Assembly: GCA_013350335.1 (NCBI GenBank)
Contig: CM023539.1
Span: 16,952,223 to 17,016,222 of the forward strand
Length of the DNA stretch: 64,000 nucleotides
Source: Chimonanthus salicifolius
Taxonomy: Eukaryota > Streptophyta > Magnoliopsida > Laurales > Calycanthaceae
Reading direction: 5' to 3'
The notes under the pieces were generated by a model. That model saw only the letters and a program-made list of their open reading frames with translations, ran no database searches and was not told the DNA's origin. The position numbers and the translations under genes were made by a program. Shown here in pieces: positions 34,180-46,284 of this stretch (within the stretch, counting starts at the first letter, position 1; each line of letters begins with the position of its first letter).

Positions 34180-35295
34180 TGTATTGGGCCATGGTTATGG
34201 CCGAATGCACCAAGGTTTTAACCTTGAGTAATAGAGGTTTTGAAATGGTAAAAATGATCATTGGGTTCGGCCACCATGGAGGGCCGAACCCCATGTAAAT
34301 GATTGGTTGTTTTTGATGTTTTTGAAACATAGAAACCATGAAGTTTTGCGGACTATTTTTAATGTTTCTTTAAGGCTCAAATGCATGTTTTAAAGAGGGT
34401 TAAAAACATGGACTTGAATGACATCAAGGACTGAAGGTATCATGGGTCTAAATAATGGATTAAAATTGATGGAATGGACCATTGGGATCGGCCATCTTGG
34501 ATGGCCGAATCCCATGAAGTGTTATGGTCATTTGGACAAAGTGATGAACTTATTTGGATGGTTTTGAGAGGTAAAAATGCAGTAACGTTATACTGATTAT
34601 TACATGTCTAAATGAGACCTAAAACATATTCATACGGACCAAGACATGGACATAGGGTTCAGCCACTTTGGATGGCCGAACCCCATGAAAGTATTTGATG
34701 ATTTTGGTGAGTTAAAAACCATATAAATTATGGTGTTTTATGTGATTTGATGAAGATTAACTTACTGTTATTGGTTGGCCAATATATGGGCTGAACCATG
34801 TCAATGTTAGGGTTAAGTTATTGATTCAAATCATGGTAGATGATGGACAAATTAAATCAAGATAACCATTGGGTTCGGCCATGTGCATGGCCGAACCCCA
34901 TGGGGCTGTTTTTGGGATAAATGGACTAAGTTTATGGGTTGTGTTTGTTATTATTTCCATGATTTATAAAGGGTTTAAAGTATTTCAATGGAGAACCATT
35001 TGGTGATGGATAAGTGGGAATACAATGTTCGGCCAAATATAGGGCCGAACCCCATAGAATGACAATTGTTTTGATATGGTTTAGCCTAGTGGCAAAGCTG
35101 TAAATAAGGATGATAATGGATAGAGAAAGGTCATGAAAGAAGGTTAAACCAAGGAGGTATGGTTCGGCCATGATGTATGGCCGAACCCTACCAAGACATG
35201 TTTAAAGGGGTAAGTATTTAAGAATTGGTTAAATGAAAAAGGAGATTAAATCCTAAGTTGATGATGTTCGGCCATGGGCATGGCCGAACCCCACA
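34180..35295. repeat. GGTTCGGCCAT hairpin array, LTR-H
   Basis: Nine inverted repeats at about 34185, 34264, 34488, 34653, 34760, 34872, 35026, 35160 and 35265. Some carry matching changes in loop length but keep paired arms, for example GTTCGGCC/GGGCCGAAC at 35026. Confidence 0.9.
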
Positions 35296-35642
35296 TGATA
35301 TGGTTGGGTCTTAGATGTGAATGAATAAGTAAATGATAGTATGATTTACTGACTTGTTATATGGACAAGGTACCAGAAGTTGAATTTCGTGCAAGTCGTG
35401 ACCGGGTGACGCTAAAGAAAGATCAAATACTGAAGTGAATCTTCAGTAGGTTTCCTACCTACTTGTAACCACAATTTTATCCTAGTTTTTATGAGACTCT
35501 TGTTTATTTTATGTGGTTTCGAATGATATATTATGTGTTTACAAATGACATACAATGCATTGACATCTCATGCATGGCATGGGATGAAGATTGTGGAACC
35601 CGGAGCCCACTCTCCGGTGATTTGCTGTGATGCAACTCTGAA

Positions 35643-35795
35643 CCTCCTTAGGCGATGCAGGTCCCGCTAGGAGTAGAATTATGATGATGATAGGACATTG
35701 GTCTCCTTAGGCGATGTAGGTCCCGCCAGGAGAAATGTCATGATACTGAGAAATACATTGGTCTCCTTAGGCGATGCAGGTCCCGCCAGGAGAAA
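35643..35795. repeat. 60-bp tandem repeat with CTCCTTAGGCG hairpin, LTR-H
   Basis: Three units at 35643, 35703 and 35763. Each holds CTCCT.AGGCG, about 10 bases, then CCGCCAGGAG (first unit CCGCTAGGAG). A single copy of the same hairpin is seen in LTR-A near 3820-3848. Confidence 0.88.
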
Positions 35796-36468
35796 TGTTA
35801 TTGTGATTTACCTTGACGGTGCGAGGCACGTCAAGTGATGGCTATGAATGTGCATGTTGGGAGAGACTCATTGCATGTGCATATTTCATAGCATTGTTTT
35901 ACCTATTTTTGATAATCATATATTTGATATATGCATGTTTTACAAGCTAACCATGTGGTAGCCCTAATTCGGGAACCTACTGAGCGCGTTGATCTAACGC
36001 CCTAATTCTATCCTCAGAGGAGAATGCAGGTATAAGGAAAGGGAAAGAGAATGTCGATGACCAGGAGGGGAGCCAAGCCTAAGTGCTTGAATGTTGAATT
36101 GGACTTCTTTATTTCTGTCATTTGAATTATAGTTTGTGGATATGTAATAAGTTAATACTTTGCTATGATTTGATTAGGTTATTAACTATGGATGGTTGAT
36201 TTATGTTAAGTATTAGTTGAGACTGTCACTTGCTATCTATTTATTCTATTCCGCAGTTAGTCTAGTTTATTCCGCAAGTCATTGTTTAGTTTCATGTGTG
36301 TATTATCTATCATGGTCTAGTCCATGTACACATGGGTGGCCAGTTAAGGTTCAGACTTGAGTAGTCTGAACTTAACTCGCGTCGTGACTCCGCCCGCTCT
36401 CTTCCGGTGTTTATGTTTAAAAAAAAAATAGAATCTGATTTTGCCTCGGAAAAGGGCGGGGCATTACA

Positions 36469-37665
36469 AGTGGGCTCTCAAAGAAACAGACATATCGGTA
36501 TATCAAGACCGATCGAGAGTACCAGGACCGACCTTTGGTGAAGGGCAACATGTTGTTTTGGGTAGGACAAGTTTCAGGACATGAAACTCTGTCAGCATAG
36601 TGTTGCCCCACACCGAGCCTCTCGACCGACCTCTCGGTGCCATGACTGTCGACCCATCGGCGACACCGACCTGTCGACCGGTAAGTAATAAAGCCGTTGG
36701 GAGTGCATTTAATGCACAATGGTCGGATGGTTTAACGGTAATAAATATGGACACCAACCCATCAGTGCCACCGACCTGTCAGTTCTGGACAGGCAGAAAA
36801 ACCGTTAAGACTCCTCTATAAATATGAGTGTTGGGTGATCGTTTTACTATCTTCCTTAAGCTGAAAAGAGTTATACACTCTAAGGAACAATCAACACTCT
36901 TGTGAGAAGAATCATAAACAACCAATCTATTGATTGAGTTTGAAAGTGAGAAAGAGATGATGAAAGAAAGATCATAAACAACCAATCTACTGATTGAGTT
37001 TGCAAGTGAGAAAGACATAAACTAGAAAATCTATGGTGAAACCAGTTTCCTTGTCACCCTGAGATTGTGATTGCTCTACGACAGCTATAAGGAGGAGCGT
37101 CGACACTCAGTGGGTGGGATCTTCAAGAAACACACATCAGCGAGAAAGAGCTTCAAAGGCAAGTGCTTCTTGGTTTTAATTTATTTTTAAAACCTTTGAC
37201 CCGAAAGTGGATTAAGGGGGATTGCTCTGAAATCACTATAAAAAACTCTAGCGCGTCGTTTCTAGCACAGTGGTGGGTGGAATTCCCAGCCAATTGGATA
37301 AGTGGAATTCCTATTCTACAGTAGTGGGTGAAATTCCAAGCCGATTGAGTGAAGTGGAATTCCTACTCTAATTGTGAGGCTAGTAAGTTCCCACATAGTA
37401 AATTTGATGATAGCTCAAGGTTGAGCGAGTCCTAACAGTGGATGTAACCATTTTATATCTTGTGTCCTTCTGTTTGTGGTGTTAGAGTTATTTTCTTGTG
37501 TTGATTCTTTAATTACATTTGCTAACACACACTCACTTGATTGATAAATCTGCGGCGCTTAAATTAATCAATCGAGTAAATTTAAAAAGGGCCAACGATT
37601 TTAAATTGACCTATTCAGCCCCCTATAATGTCAATTGTGTTGTTCTAGCTCCCAAGGGAAGTTTC
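36469..37665 (+). mobile_element. Sirevirus 3' LTR, part 3
   Basis: Continues after LTR-H to CAAGGGAAGTTTCC, matching the 5' LTR end CAAGGGAACTTTCA. It includes the TATA box at 36817-36824 and the doubled ATCATAAACAACCAATCTA block. The outside flank (TTATG) does not match the flank left of 24580. Confidence 0.9.
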
Positions 37666-38045
37666 CTTATGGTTCCTCCTTTCTATTAAAATACTATAAT
37701 CATCTCCCAATTTTCTTCCATGGGGTTCGGCCACACACCATGCCCGAACCCTATGGTTTCTTACTTTAAACCAAATTTAATCAAAATACCTGCCGGTTCC
37801 GCGACTCCTCCGGTTTTCCTTTGCTCCGACTTGTTCTTCTGATCATTTCCTTCCTTAGCCTCTTCCTCCTTCCTTCTTACTTCTTTGGCTGAGATTGTGA
37901 CTTGAGAGAGAGGGAGAGTGTTCGGCCTTATGTGCTAGCTTGAGATCAAAAACTTTTCTAAGTCTTTTGTCTTGAGAAGTGATCGGCTAAGAGAGGGTTT
38001 GAGGGAGAGAAACAGCCAAGAGGAAGAGGGAGAGTTCGGCCTTTT

Positions 38046-38345
38046 GAATTTGAAATGTGTAACCACCTCTATTATCTCTCCATATGGGAGTTTCATCCAT
38101 GAGATGGAACTCCAAGGCTCCATCGTGTATCCTTGCCTTTGTTTGAATTTCAAATGTATAACCGTCCACCCCATTTGTTTGAATTTGAAATGTGTAACCA
38201 TCTCCATTATCTCCCCATGTGGGAGTTTCATCCATGAGATGAAACTCCAAGGCTCCAACGTGTGCCTTGCCTTTGTTTGAATTTCAAATGCATAACCGTC
38301 CACCCCATTTGTTTGAATTTGAAATGTGTAACCATCTCCATTATC
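38046..38345. repeat. 135-bp tandem repeat in LTR-I
   Basis: About 2.3 units starting at 38046, 38181 and 38315 (GAATTTGAAATGTGTAACCA). Each full unit contains the GTTTCATC hairpin and a GTTTGAATTTCAAATG near-palindrome. Confidence 0.88.
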
Positions 38346-38354
38346 TCTCCATGT

Positions 38355-38640
38355 GTATCCTTATTTGAATTTGAAATAAGCCAAAACTCCCCACCTCTCC
38401 AACGTGTATCCTAATTTGAATTTGAAATAAACCAAACCTCCCCACCTCTCCAACGTGTATCCTTATTTGAATTTGAAATAAGCCAAAACTCCCACCTCTC
38501 CAACATGTATCCTTATTTGAATTTGAAATAAACCAAACCTCCCCACCTCTCCAATGTGTATCCTTATTTGAATTTGAAATAAACAAAAACTCCCCACCTC
38601 TCTGTATCCTTGTTTGAATTTGAATTTTAAACCAAAACTC
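38355..38640. repeat. 51-bp tandem repeat in LTR-I
   Basis: Five to six units near 38357, 38408, 38459, 38509 and 38560, with a worn last unit near 38608 (ATCCTTATTTGAATTTGAAA). Repetitive minus-strand frames are artefacts of this repeat. Confidence 0.88.
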
Positions 38641-38972
38641 CCCACCTTAATTTAATTCAAATCAACTCAACTCACTTGATTGCACTCCCATTTTAATTCA
38701 GCCCCATTTAATTAGGCTTGAACCCACTTGGTGGTCAATCAAGTCAATCACGACCCATTGAGTCCCAATTGGGCATTTTGACCCAAATAGCAACATTGAC
38801 CCAATTAAATGCGCCTTACCCATTTACTTTAAATTGAACCTTATACCGTAACCGTTGGGTCCTAATTGGGCCATTGACCCAACACCTTACCCATTTAAGG
38901 TTCATATCCGTTAATTCACAATTAAAATGGCAAATTCCATAAATACTGAAAACATGAAAATCTGAAGTGTTA

Positions 38973-41841
38973 CAATAATACACCCCTTGGGAATTCGTAT
39001 GAAGCATTACACAAAAAAATGAATTGTGTTGTTTTTCTCCTTGGGCTCTCCCTCTCCCACAACTTGGATCAAATTTAGGGATTTTCTCTTGATTTTTTTT
39101 GGTTCTCATCTTCTCCAACAAGTAAGTATAGATCTTCATCTTCTAATTTATTTTTTCCTTGAATTTTCCTTGATTTCCATGTCTTCTCTCTCTATGTATT
39201 TTCCTCTCAAATTCGACCATGCAAGTATGAAATTCTTTGGTGAAATTCGAAGATAAAGGATAAGAGAAAGAGAAAGGGAAGAGGAGGAAGGATTAAATTC
39301 AAGAGATTTGATCAATTTAAAAATTGATTTGGAAATTTTACAAGAACCAACCATGGAAATTGAATTTTTATTTCAAAAAAAAAAAAATCGATCTTCATGG
39401 AATTTATCTTTGTAAACTTGTTTTGGGGATGGTAAAATCAATTTATTGATTTCTGAGCCATCTGTTATGCGAAAATCTATATCTGGGGTTCTCGATGGAG
39501 GTTCTCGATGGAATTTGCAACGAAATTTGTTTTGTTGGAAACTAGATTGATACATCTAGTTGTTATCCAAAATTGAGACCAAAAGAAGATGAATTGATGG
39601 CCCAAATTAGATCTACAAGACGGACCAAATTTTTGTCCCAGATCTGAGATACATGTTTGTTGTGCTTCACTACATAAATCATAACTTAATCTCCTGATAT
39701 TGAGATGATGCAAAATTTGTGCCTATTCTGATCTATACAAGGAGAGATATCTCTAGTTAAAATTTGAGAATTTTTTAATAAGGTTTGACACCTTGAAATT
39801 TATCTGTAAGTCGGATCAATTTTCAGAAACATGATTTGTAGGCAATTTTACTGCAGTTCGGTATATGATTTTTATTTTAATTTTCGGAAATCTAATTGGT
39901 GTGAAATTTGTGCCTAAACTCAAGATGATAGAGAAACCTATCTCTAGAAATTATTTAATAATTTAATAAATTAATTTCGTGGGTCGAATTAGGTATGTGG
40001 GCTTTAAGTCCATGATAAACTGCAATTTGTTTGTGCACTGTAACTATCGGAGTAATTTGGCCATAACTTGGCCTAGGAATATCGTCTTGGGCCAAATAAG
40101 ATATTTTCGGAAACGACACTAAGAGTCCTATCTATTGGCAAAAGATAGGAATTTATTGGTGAACGTGTTGTTCTTAGAAAATTATGCAATATGAGTGAAT
40201 TGGCACTCTGTTATTATTTTCTTGGAAAAGTATGTAAGTTGTGGAAACCTTGGATTTTTGAGTTTTGTTTGCTGGACCAGAACCACTATGATCTTGAGTG
40301 ATGGACTCATTTAATTTAAAATAATGGGAATTAAAATTCCTAAGAGGTTTTGGAACCCTAAAATAATTGCAGAGAATTTAGTTTGAAAGCTTGTTGGTAA
40401 AAGCTTGGATTTTGTAGCGTTGTGTTGCGTTGCAACTTTAGGTAAGGGAAACAATCATTTTCTATGTTATTTTATTATATACCAATTGCCATTCTAGAGT
40501 GATTGTTGATAGTTGAATGAAACGCAAGGGTTTTAGGTTTGTTAAAAAGACTGAGAATTTTATAATCGACGGATAATTTCCGGTGCAAGATCTTGAATGT
40601 GAGGTAAATATTCTAGCTAAATGTTCGTAGCCATGAGCATCTTAGTCTAGTCGGATAATGTGTTTATTACTTTTCTACTCTATTGAAAAACCCAATTAAG
40701 TATTCTAGAGTTTGATTGTGAAATTTTGGAATTTTGGTAGTATTTGTTGGAAATTATTCATGCTTGATTAATGAACTTGGTGTGTTTCATAATTTATTTG
40801 TTGGACGATTTAGCTTGAATATTTTGATGATGTCATTGTTAGAATCATGTATTTATTTGATTTGCTATTATTGGAACATGCTATATTTATTTGAGAAATT
40901 ATTTAATTTATAATTTGAGCATGTTAATAATGACATGGCATTTATGCATGAGATATTTTGTTGGTTATTCATGCATGGGCATCCACGTTTGGTTTGGTGT
41001 GAGATTCATATGTGGCGATGGACCGTTGAATTATTGGCTTGTTGTTTGTCGAGATCATTGGCTTTGCACATCTCTTTAGGGAGACTCTTGTCTGCAGATT
41101 CGTTTGGGTTTTTTATTTCATTTGTATATTCACGGATCCTATTTAGCTTTATTTGTTGATTTTGTTCATTAGCCTTGCACTCCTCTGGAGATACCTGTTG
41201 TGCAAACTCGTTTTGGGCTTCTGAATGATTGCAGCTGGCTTGCACTCACATGTGGATACTCGTTTAGGCTATTGACCATTTTGGTGCACATGTGCTATGC
41301 TTAGATTAGTCGACATTTGCGTGATTCGTTGATTCGTTGCTCGTTGAGATGCATGGGATGGGAGCATACATCATATGTTGCATTATTGCATATCATACAC
41401 ATTATAATGCAATTTTGATGTTCCTATTGGATTGAACTCTAAATGCCTAGTTGTTATATTTCTTGTTAGTTGTATGGTTTGTTTTCTTAGTAGTTAAATC
41501 GATCCTAGAAGCATGATTTACAAAATATGATTTCTTCAATATCTACGAACAAATTAGGCTATTTGTGAGGTTTTTCCACCAAAAACCACTATATTTTAAC
41601 TATTGAATTAATTATGATAAGATAATATATATTCAATAATTTATTATTTATTTTAAAAATTAATTATTAATATTATTCATTAGCTTTATTTTAATAATTA
41701 GGTAATGTCTGTAATATTCTATTCAGCCATATAGACATCGTCGAACAAGGATAAGAGACGGACTGAGGATTACAGAGTCATCTTTGATAATTGAAGAATC
41801 TTGTTTTCCTTTGTCTTCTGGATATCTACCCTATCTTCCAA
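38973..41841. other. Unassigned DNA and upstream region of the PPR gene
   Basis: No gene found. 40930-41400 has LTR-like words (ATGCATGGGCATCC, TGCATGGGATGGGAG) and three loosely repeated stretches GCACNTCTNTNGGGAGA...TCGTTT (41065-41260), suggesting an old, diverged LTR. 41580-41720 is very AT-rich and could hold the PPR promoter; no clear TATA box can be chosen. An A-run lies near 39376. Confidence 0.45.
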
Positions 41842-44154
41842 ATGGCCTTCTCTTCTCCCGTCAAGTGCCATGCCTGTTGGGTTTTCACTCAAAAGCTCAG
41901 AAGCCCATCTCAACCTCAGTGTCTTACTCCGAAGTCCTCGCCCTTCATCTTCTCTGCATCCCTCCAACCCCAAAAACAGCTTGCTCCCTCTTCTCCACTC
42001 TCCAGTTTCAACCGTCCCTCTCCCTTCCATCAACTTCCCCCTAATTTCACCTCCAAAGACCTCCTCACCATTCTGAAGCGCCAAAATGACCCACAATCCG
42101 CTCTCCATCTCTTTGATTGGGCCTCAAAGCAGCCCCATTTTACTCCGACCCCTTCTATCTACCAAGAATTGCTTCAAAAGCTAGGAAAGATCGGATCTTT
42201 TGACGAAATGAAGCGCCTTCTCCGAGAAATGAAGGTCTCTGGCTGCAGAATTTCATCAGGTACTTTCATTGTATTCATTGAAAGCTATGCTGATTTGGGC
42301 CTTTTTGAAGAAGCTATCAGTGTACTTGAATTGACGGAAGAGTTTGAATTTGAACCTGATGCGTTTATTTATAACTTTTTGTTGAATGTTCTTGTTGAAG
42401 AGAACAAGCTAAAACTAGTAGAATCTGTTTATTCTTCCATGATGAATGGAAGAACTAAACCTGATGTTGCCACCTTCAATATCTTGATAAAGGCCCTTTG
42501 TAAAGCTCATCAGATACAGCCTGCTATTTCAATGATGGAGGAGATGTTGAGCTATGGCTTAAGCCCAGATGAGAAAACATTCACGACTGTTATGCAGGGT
42601 TTTATTGAAGAAGGGAACATGGAAGGAGCGATGAGAATTAGAGAGCAAATGGTAGAATTTGGGTGTGTTCCTACCAATGTAACAGTTAATGTTTTAATAC
42701 ATGGGTTCTGTAAACAGGGGAGAGTAGAAGAGGCGTTGAATTTTGTGCAAGACATGTCAGAGGATGGGTTCTTCCCCGATAGATTCACTTTCAATATATT
42801 GGTGAATGGTTTGTGCAGAGCCAGCCATGTTCGGCATGCCCTTGAAATATTGGATGCAATGCTGCAGGAGGGTTTTGTTCCAGATATCTTTACCTATAAT
42901 ACATTGATATCAGGGCTTTGTAAATCAGGTGAAATTGAAGAAGCACTGGAAGTCTTGAATCAGATGATCTTGAGAGATTGTTTTCCGAATATGGTCACTT
43001 ACAATACACTGATTAGTACCATGTGTAAGGTGAACCATGTTGAAGAAGCTACAGAACTCACTCGTGGCCTGTCAGTGAAAGGGCTTTTACCAGATGTTTG
43101 CACATTCAACACACTAATAAATGGTCTCTTTAAGACAGGAAGTCATACTATTGCAATGGAATTGTTTGAGGATATGAAGAAAAATGGGTGCCAACCAGAT
43201 GAGTTCACATATAATATGTTGATTGAGAACCTCTGTGCGAAAGGAAAATTCAACCAGGCCTTGGGCTTGCTGAAAGAAATGGAATCAAATGGGTGTCCCC
43301 GGAGTACTGCAACATATAATACACTAATTGATGGACTGTGTAAGCATAAGAAAGTTGAAGAAGCAGAAGAAGTCTTTGATCAGATGGAAGTGCAAGGAAT
43401 TGTGAGGAATTCAGTTACATATAACACCCTCATTGATGGTCTGTGTAAAAACAAGGAGGTTGATGAAGCTTCTGAGCTAATTGACCAGATGCTTTTGGAA
43501 GGGCTGAAACCTGACAAGTACACATATAATTCTTTGCTCTCGTACTATTGTCGAGCAGGAAATATAAAAAAGGCAGCAGATATTGTCCAATCCATGACTG
43601 CAAATGGATGTGAACCGGATATGGTCACGTATGGGACTCTCATAGGTGGTCTTTGCAAGGCAGGTAGGGTTGAACTTGCAAGTCAGCTATTGAGGTCGAT
43701 ACAAATGAAAGGCATGGTTCCTACTCCACAGGCTTATAACCCTTTGATTCAAGCTTTATACAAAAAACAAAGGACAAGAGAAGCCATGAGAGTTTTCAGG
43801 GAGATGATAGAGAAAGCCAACCCTCCGGATGCTATCACATATAAGATAGTTTTTCGGGGTCTTTGTGGTGGAGGAGGGCCAATTGGAGAAGCTGTTGATT
43901 TTGTATATGAGCTGACAGAGAAGGGGTATTTGCCTGACTTTTCCTCATTTTCTATGCTAGCTGAAGGACTTTGTGCATTAGCTAGGGATGACACACTTAT
44001 TGTGCTCATTGAACTGATCATGAAGAAGGCAAACTTCTCAGATAGAGAGAGTGCCATGATCATGGGCTTTCTTAGAATTCGCAAGTATCAAGATGCATTG
44101 GCCACCTTTGGTCGTCTCTTGAATGGCCGAAAACGCAGGAAGCTCTATGAGTGA
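41842..44154 (+). CDS. MEE40: P-class pentatricopeptide repeat protein, 770 aa
   Basis: Single-exon gene for an RNA-binding helical-repeat protein of an organelle, most likely the plastid. I recognise it as the counterpart of Arabidopsis At3g53700 (MEE40, about 754 aa) from the order and wording of its repeats and its C-terminal FQDALATLG-like ending (here YQDALATFG). The N-terminal ~70 residues are rich in Ser, Pro and Gln with few acids, like a transit peptide. About 18 contiguous 35-residue PPR motifs follow from residue ~103 to ~732, then a 38-residue basic tail; no E or DYW domain. Many motifs have Asn at position 5 and Asp at 35. The start at 41842 (MAFSS, G after ATG) is preferred over an in-frame ATG at 41791, which would put a hydrophobic stretch before the transit peptide. 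Fully open and free of decay, unlike its surroundings. Confidence 0.95.
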   Translation: MAFSSPVKCHACWVFTQKLRSPSQPQCLTPKSSPFIFSASLQPQKQLAPSSPLSSFNRPSPFHQLPPNFTSKDLLTILKRQNDPQSALHLFDWASKQPHFTPTPSIYQELLQKLGKIGSFDEMKRLLREMKVSGCRISSGTFIVFIESYADLGLFEEAISVLELTEEFEFEPDAFIYNFLLNVLVEENKLKLVESVYSSMMNGRTKPDVATFNILIKALCKAHQIQPAISMMEEMLSYGLSPDEKTFTTVMQGFIEEGNMEGAMRIREQMVEFGCVPTNVTVNVLIHGFCKQGRVEEALNFVQDMSEDGFFPDRFTFNILVNGLCRASHVRHALEILDAMLQEGFVPDIFTYNTLISGLCKSGEIEEALEVLNQMILRDCFPNMVTYNTLISTMCKVNHVEEATELTRGLSVKGLLPDVCTFNTLINGLFKTGSHTIAMELFEDMKKNGCQPDEFTYNMLIENLCAKGKFNQALGLLKEMESNGCPRSTATYNTLIDGLCKHKKVEEAEEVFDQMEVQGIVRNSVTYNTLIDGLCKNKEVDEASELIDQMLLEGLKPDKYTYNSLLSYYCRAGNIKKAADIVQSMTANGCEPDMVTYGTLIGGLCKAGRVELASQLLRSIQMKGMVPTPQAYNPLIQALYKKQRTREAMRVFREMIEKANPPDAITYKIVFRGLCGGGGPIGEAVDFVYELTEKGYLPDFSSFSMLAEGLCALARDDTLIVLIELIMKKANFSDRESAMIMGFLRIRKYQDALATFGRLLNGRKRRKLYE

Positions 44155-44519
44155 AAATGTCAGTGGAGGATCTTTTTCTTAAAAAATATCAACAAGTAAT
44201 CATATTTCAGCAGAGTTTCATTCTCAAACTTTAAATGCATATTTTTGGCAAATCTTAAATGTTTTCAGCTTTTATGTGATGGTTTACGAGCAACATACCA
44301 TTTTTAATCAAGTCATGGAGTGAGATTAGAGAGAATGGGTATGAGTTCAGCTGTTACAAGGCAAAGAAGAGTTAGTTTCCATCTTGTCACGGATTTGGAG
44401 TTTTTTTTTAAGCAGATGTCACAGTCATAGAGTTGCACTCAAGATTTGCCCATGTGGCACTTGAACAACACAAGATTGTTGAACATGTTAACCTTACTCA
44501 CACTCAAGACCAATTCACT
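44155..44519 (+). other. 3' flank of the PPR gene
   Basis: Probably includes the 3' untranslated region. AT-rich, no AATAAA seen; TTAAATGCATATTTTT near 44231 is one possible poly(A) region. No gene. Confidence 0.4.
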
Positions 44520-45060
44520 CAAATGACAATGTGTCCTCGGCCTTTGAGAGGCAAAGGCAAGAATATACCGGGGGTACTGTAGCCAGCTGTGTGTTGAACG
44601 TCACTAGTCATTTGTGGGGCTGCCACCTGAGGGCACTGGAGGCTGACGTGTATTGTTGAGGTTGATGTGGGCCTGGCCTGGAGAGGTAACAAGACAAGAA
44701 TATACTGGGGGTACTGTAGCCGGCTATGTGCTGGGCCGTCCTCACTTGGCTAGTCATTTGGATTGCTTCCACTCGGGGGCACTAGAGGCTGACATGTACT
44801 TGTCGAGGGCAATGTGGGCTTGGCCTTCAAAGAGACCAAGGCAACATATATCGGGGCAACTGTAGCTAGACGTTTGTTGGGACGTCCTCACTGGCTAGTC
44901 ATTTGGGGTGCCGCCACCTGGGGGCACTAGAGCCTGACGTGTACTTGTTGAGGGTAATGTGGGCCTGGCATTTAAGATTTAAAGGCAAGAATATATTGGG
45001 GGTACTATAGCTGGCTTTTTACTTGGATGTCCTCACTTGCCTAGTTATTTTGGGATGGTA
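44520..45060. repeat. ~140-bp tandem repeat, four units
   Basis: Units with AAGAATAT.C.GGGGGTACTGTAG begin near 44559, 44696, 44844 and 44987 (spacing about 137-148 bp). Each contains TCCTCACT.GCTAGTCATTTG, GGGGCACTAGAGGCTGAC and AATGTGGGCCTGGC. GC-richer than its surroundings and unrelated to the LTR repeats. Confidence 0.88.
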
Positions 45061-45723
45061 AATGCCTCCATAACAATCTGCTCACTTGATCCTACATATT
45101 CTTATCATACGGGGTCAATGCTATTGATCACTTCTGGCAGGAAAAAAGAGGAAAGAAAGAAAAGGAGATGTAATCAGGACTAGTGCCTAGACTGCTCAAG
45201 CTTTCATATTGTCATGGAAGAAAAGCCAAAGATGATTCAGGTGTTTAATATATTCCTTGTTCTCAGGAATGCTGCAATTTGATTTTCACCCTTCATTGGA
45301 ATGAGCTATGCATGAGAAGTGAAGGAATTTGACCTGAAACCTTTGAACATGTAAATATCCAAGCAAAACCATTAAAGATGGCCATATCTAGGAATTCCTC
45401 ATGCATCCATTCAGAGAATGCTTCTTCTCATTGCAGGCTCTTGGGTATTTCAAGTTGGGACTTGGCCTATAATTTTAAAGGCATAGCAATGAACTCAAAG
45501 ATGTTTTCCTTATGTAGTTGGCCATGTTTTATTTTATTTTTCTTCTTTATGCATCATTATGAAGTATTCTTGATCAGAAGAAGAATCTTCTACAGAATCC
45601 ATATGCGGACCCATTTTCTAAATCTGGATACAATTCAATTGGTTCAAATTCTTCATTTGTTTCTACAAAATATTTGGCCAATTTGACACTCTTTGATTTT
45701 TCTTATGATATCGAGGAGTTGCA
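45061..45723. other. Unassigned DNA
   Basis: No repeat or gene recognised. A 102-codon frame at 45378-45686 has no domain and no support. Confidence 0.4.
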
Positions 45724-46284
45724 TGTCATGGGATAAGCGAATCCTTCATCGAATCAGCCCATGCGACACTCACTCGAACCGTTCATTGTCAAGCGAGTCA
45801 GTCTTACAACCAGTATGGTCACTCTTTGGACCAGGGTGATGAAACCAAACTAAGCACACACTTGAACACAAGTTGAAGGAGAGATATGAATGCCAAGAAT
45901 GCACTTACTCGAATTGAACATAGAGAATTACAAGGCTTGGACACGTTGGGAGTTCAACTCTTTCCCAAGTTCACCTATCCTCTCTAGCATGACTCCTCTC
46001 TCAAGCATATGAGGTCTTATGGAGGTTGCTTTGCAAATGAGGTAGTCAACTCCTTTTATAGGTGAGGTCATGGAGCATGAGGGACTAAGATTGTGCCAAG
46101 TGGCATCACCCTACACCACATGAAAGTCCTTATTGTAGAACTCTCCGTATAAAATATCCTAGATATTTTCCTACAATTCTAGACACTCTAGAATACTCTA
46201 CCCTACCATACTCTTCCACAGTCTTGCATAAACTTCTACACACCATAGACACTTCCGTTTGGGACAATCTCTTGACATATGTCT

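Larger units (their letters stand above)
33074..36468 (+). mobile_element. LTR-H: complete solo Ty3/gypsy LTR
   Basis: TGTAACACCTC to GGGGCATTACA, 3395 bp, with perfect target duplication AGTGG (33069-33073 and 36469-36473) inside the copia LTR. It carries GACCCAATGGGTC palindromes (33285-33297 and near 33477), nine GGTTCGGCC hairpins, the GTAGGTTTCCTACC palindrome near 35447, a 60-bp tandem repeat with its own hairpin, and the usual 3' blocks. No gene. Confidence 0.93.
37666..38972 (-). mobile_element. LTR-I: truncated Ty3/gypsy LTR
   Basis: On the minus strand it starts TGTAACACTTC at 38972. The far (3') half is missing where the Sirevirus LTR ends at 37665. One worn GGTTCGGCC hairpin is at 37723-37752, two GGAGTTTCATC/GATGAAACTCC-type hairpins lie near 38090 and 38225, and two tandem repeats follow. 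Confidence 0.82.

Noticed and set aside
38341..38645. Repetitive minus-strand frames
   Set aside because: Translation of the 51-bp tandem repeat of LTR-I.
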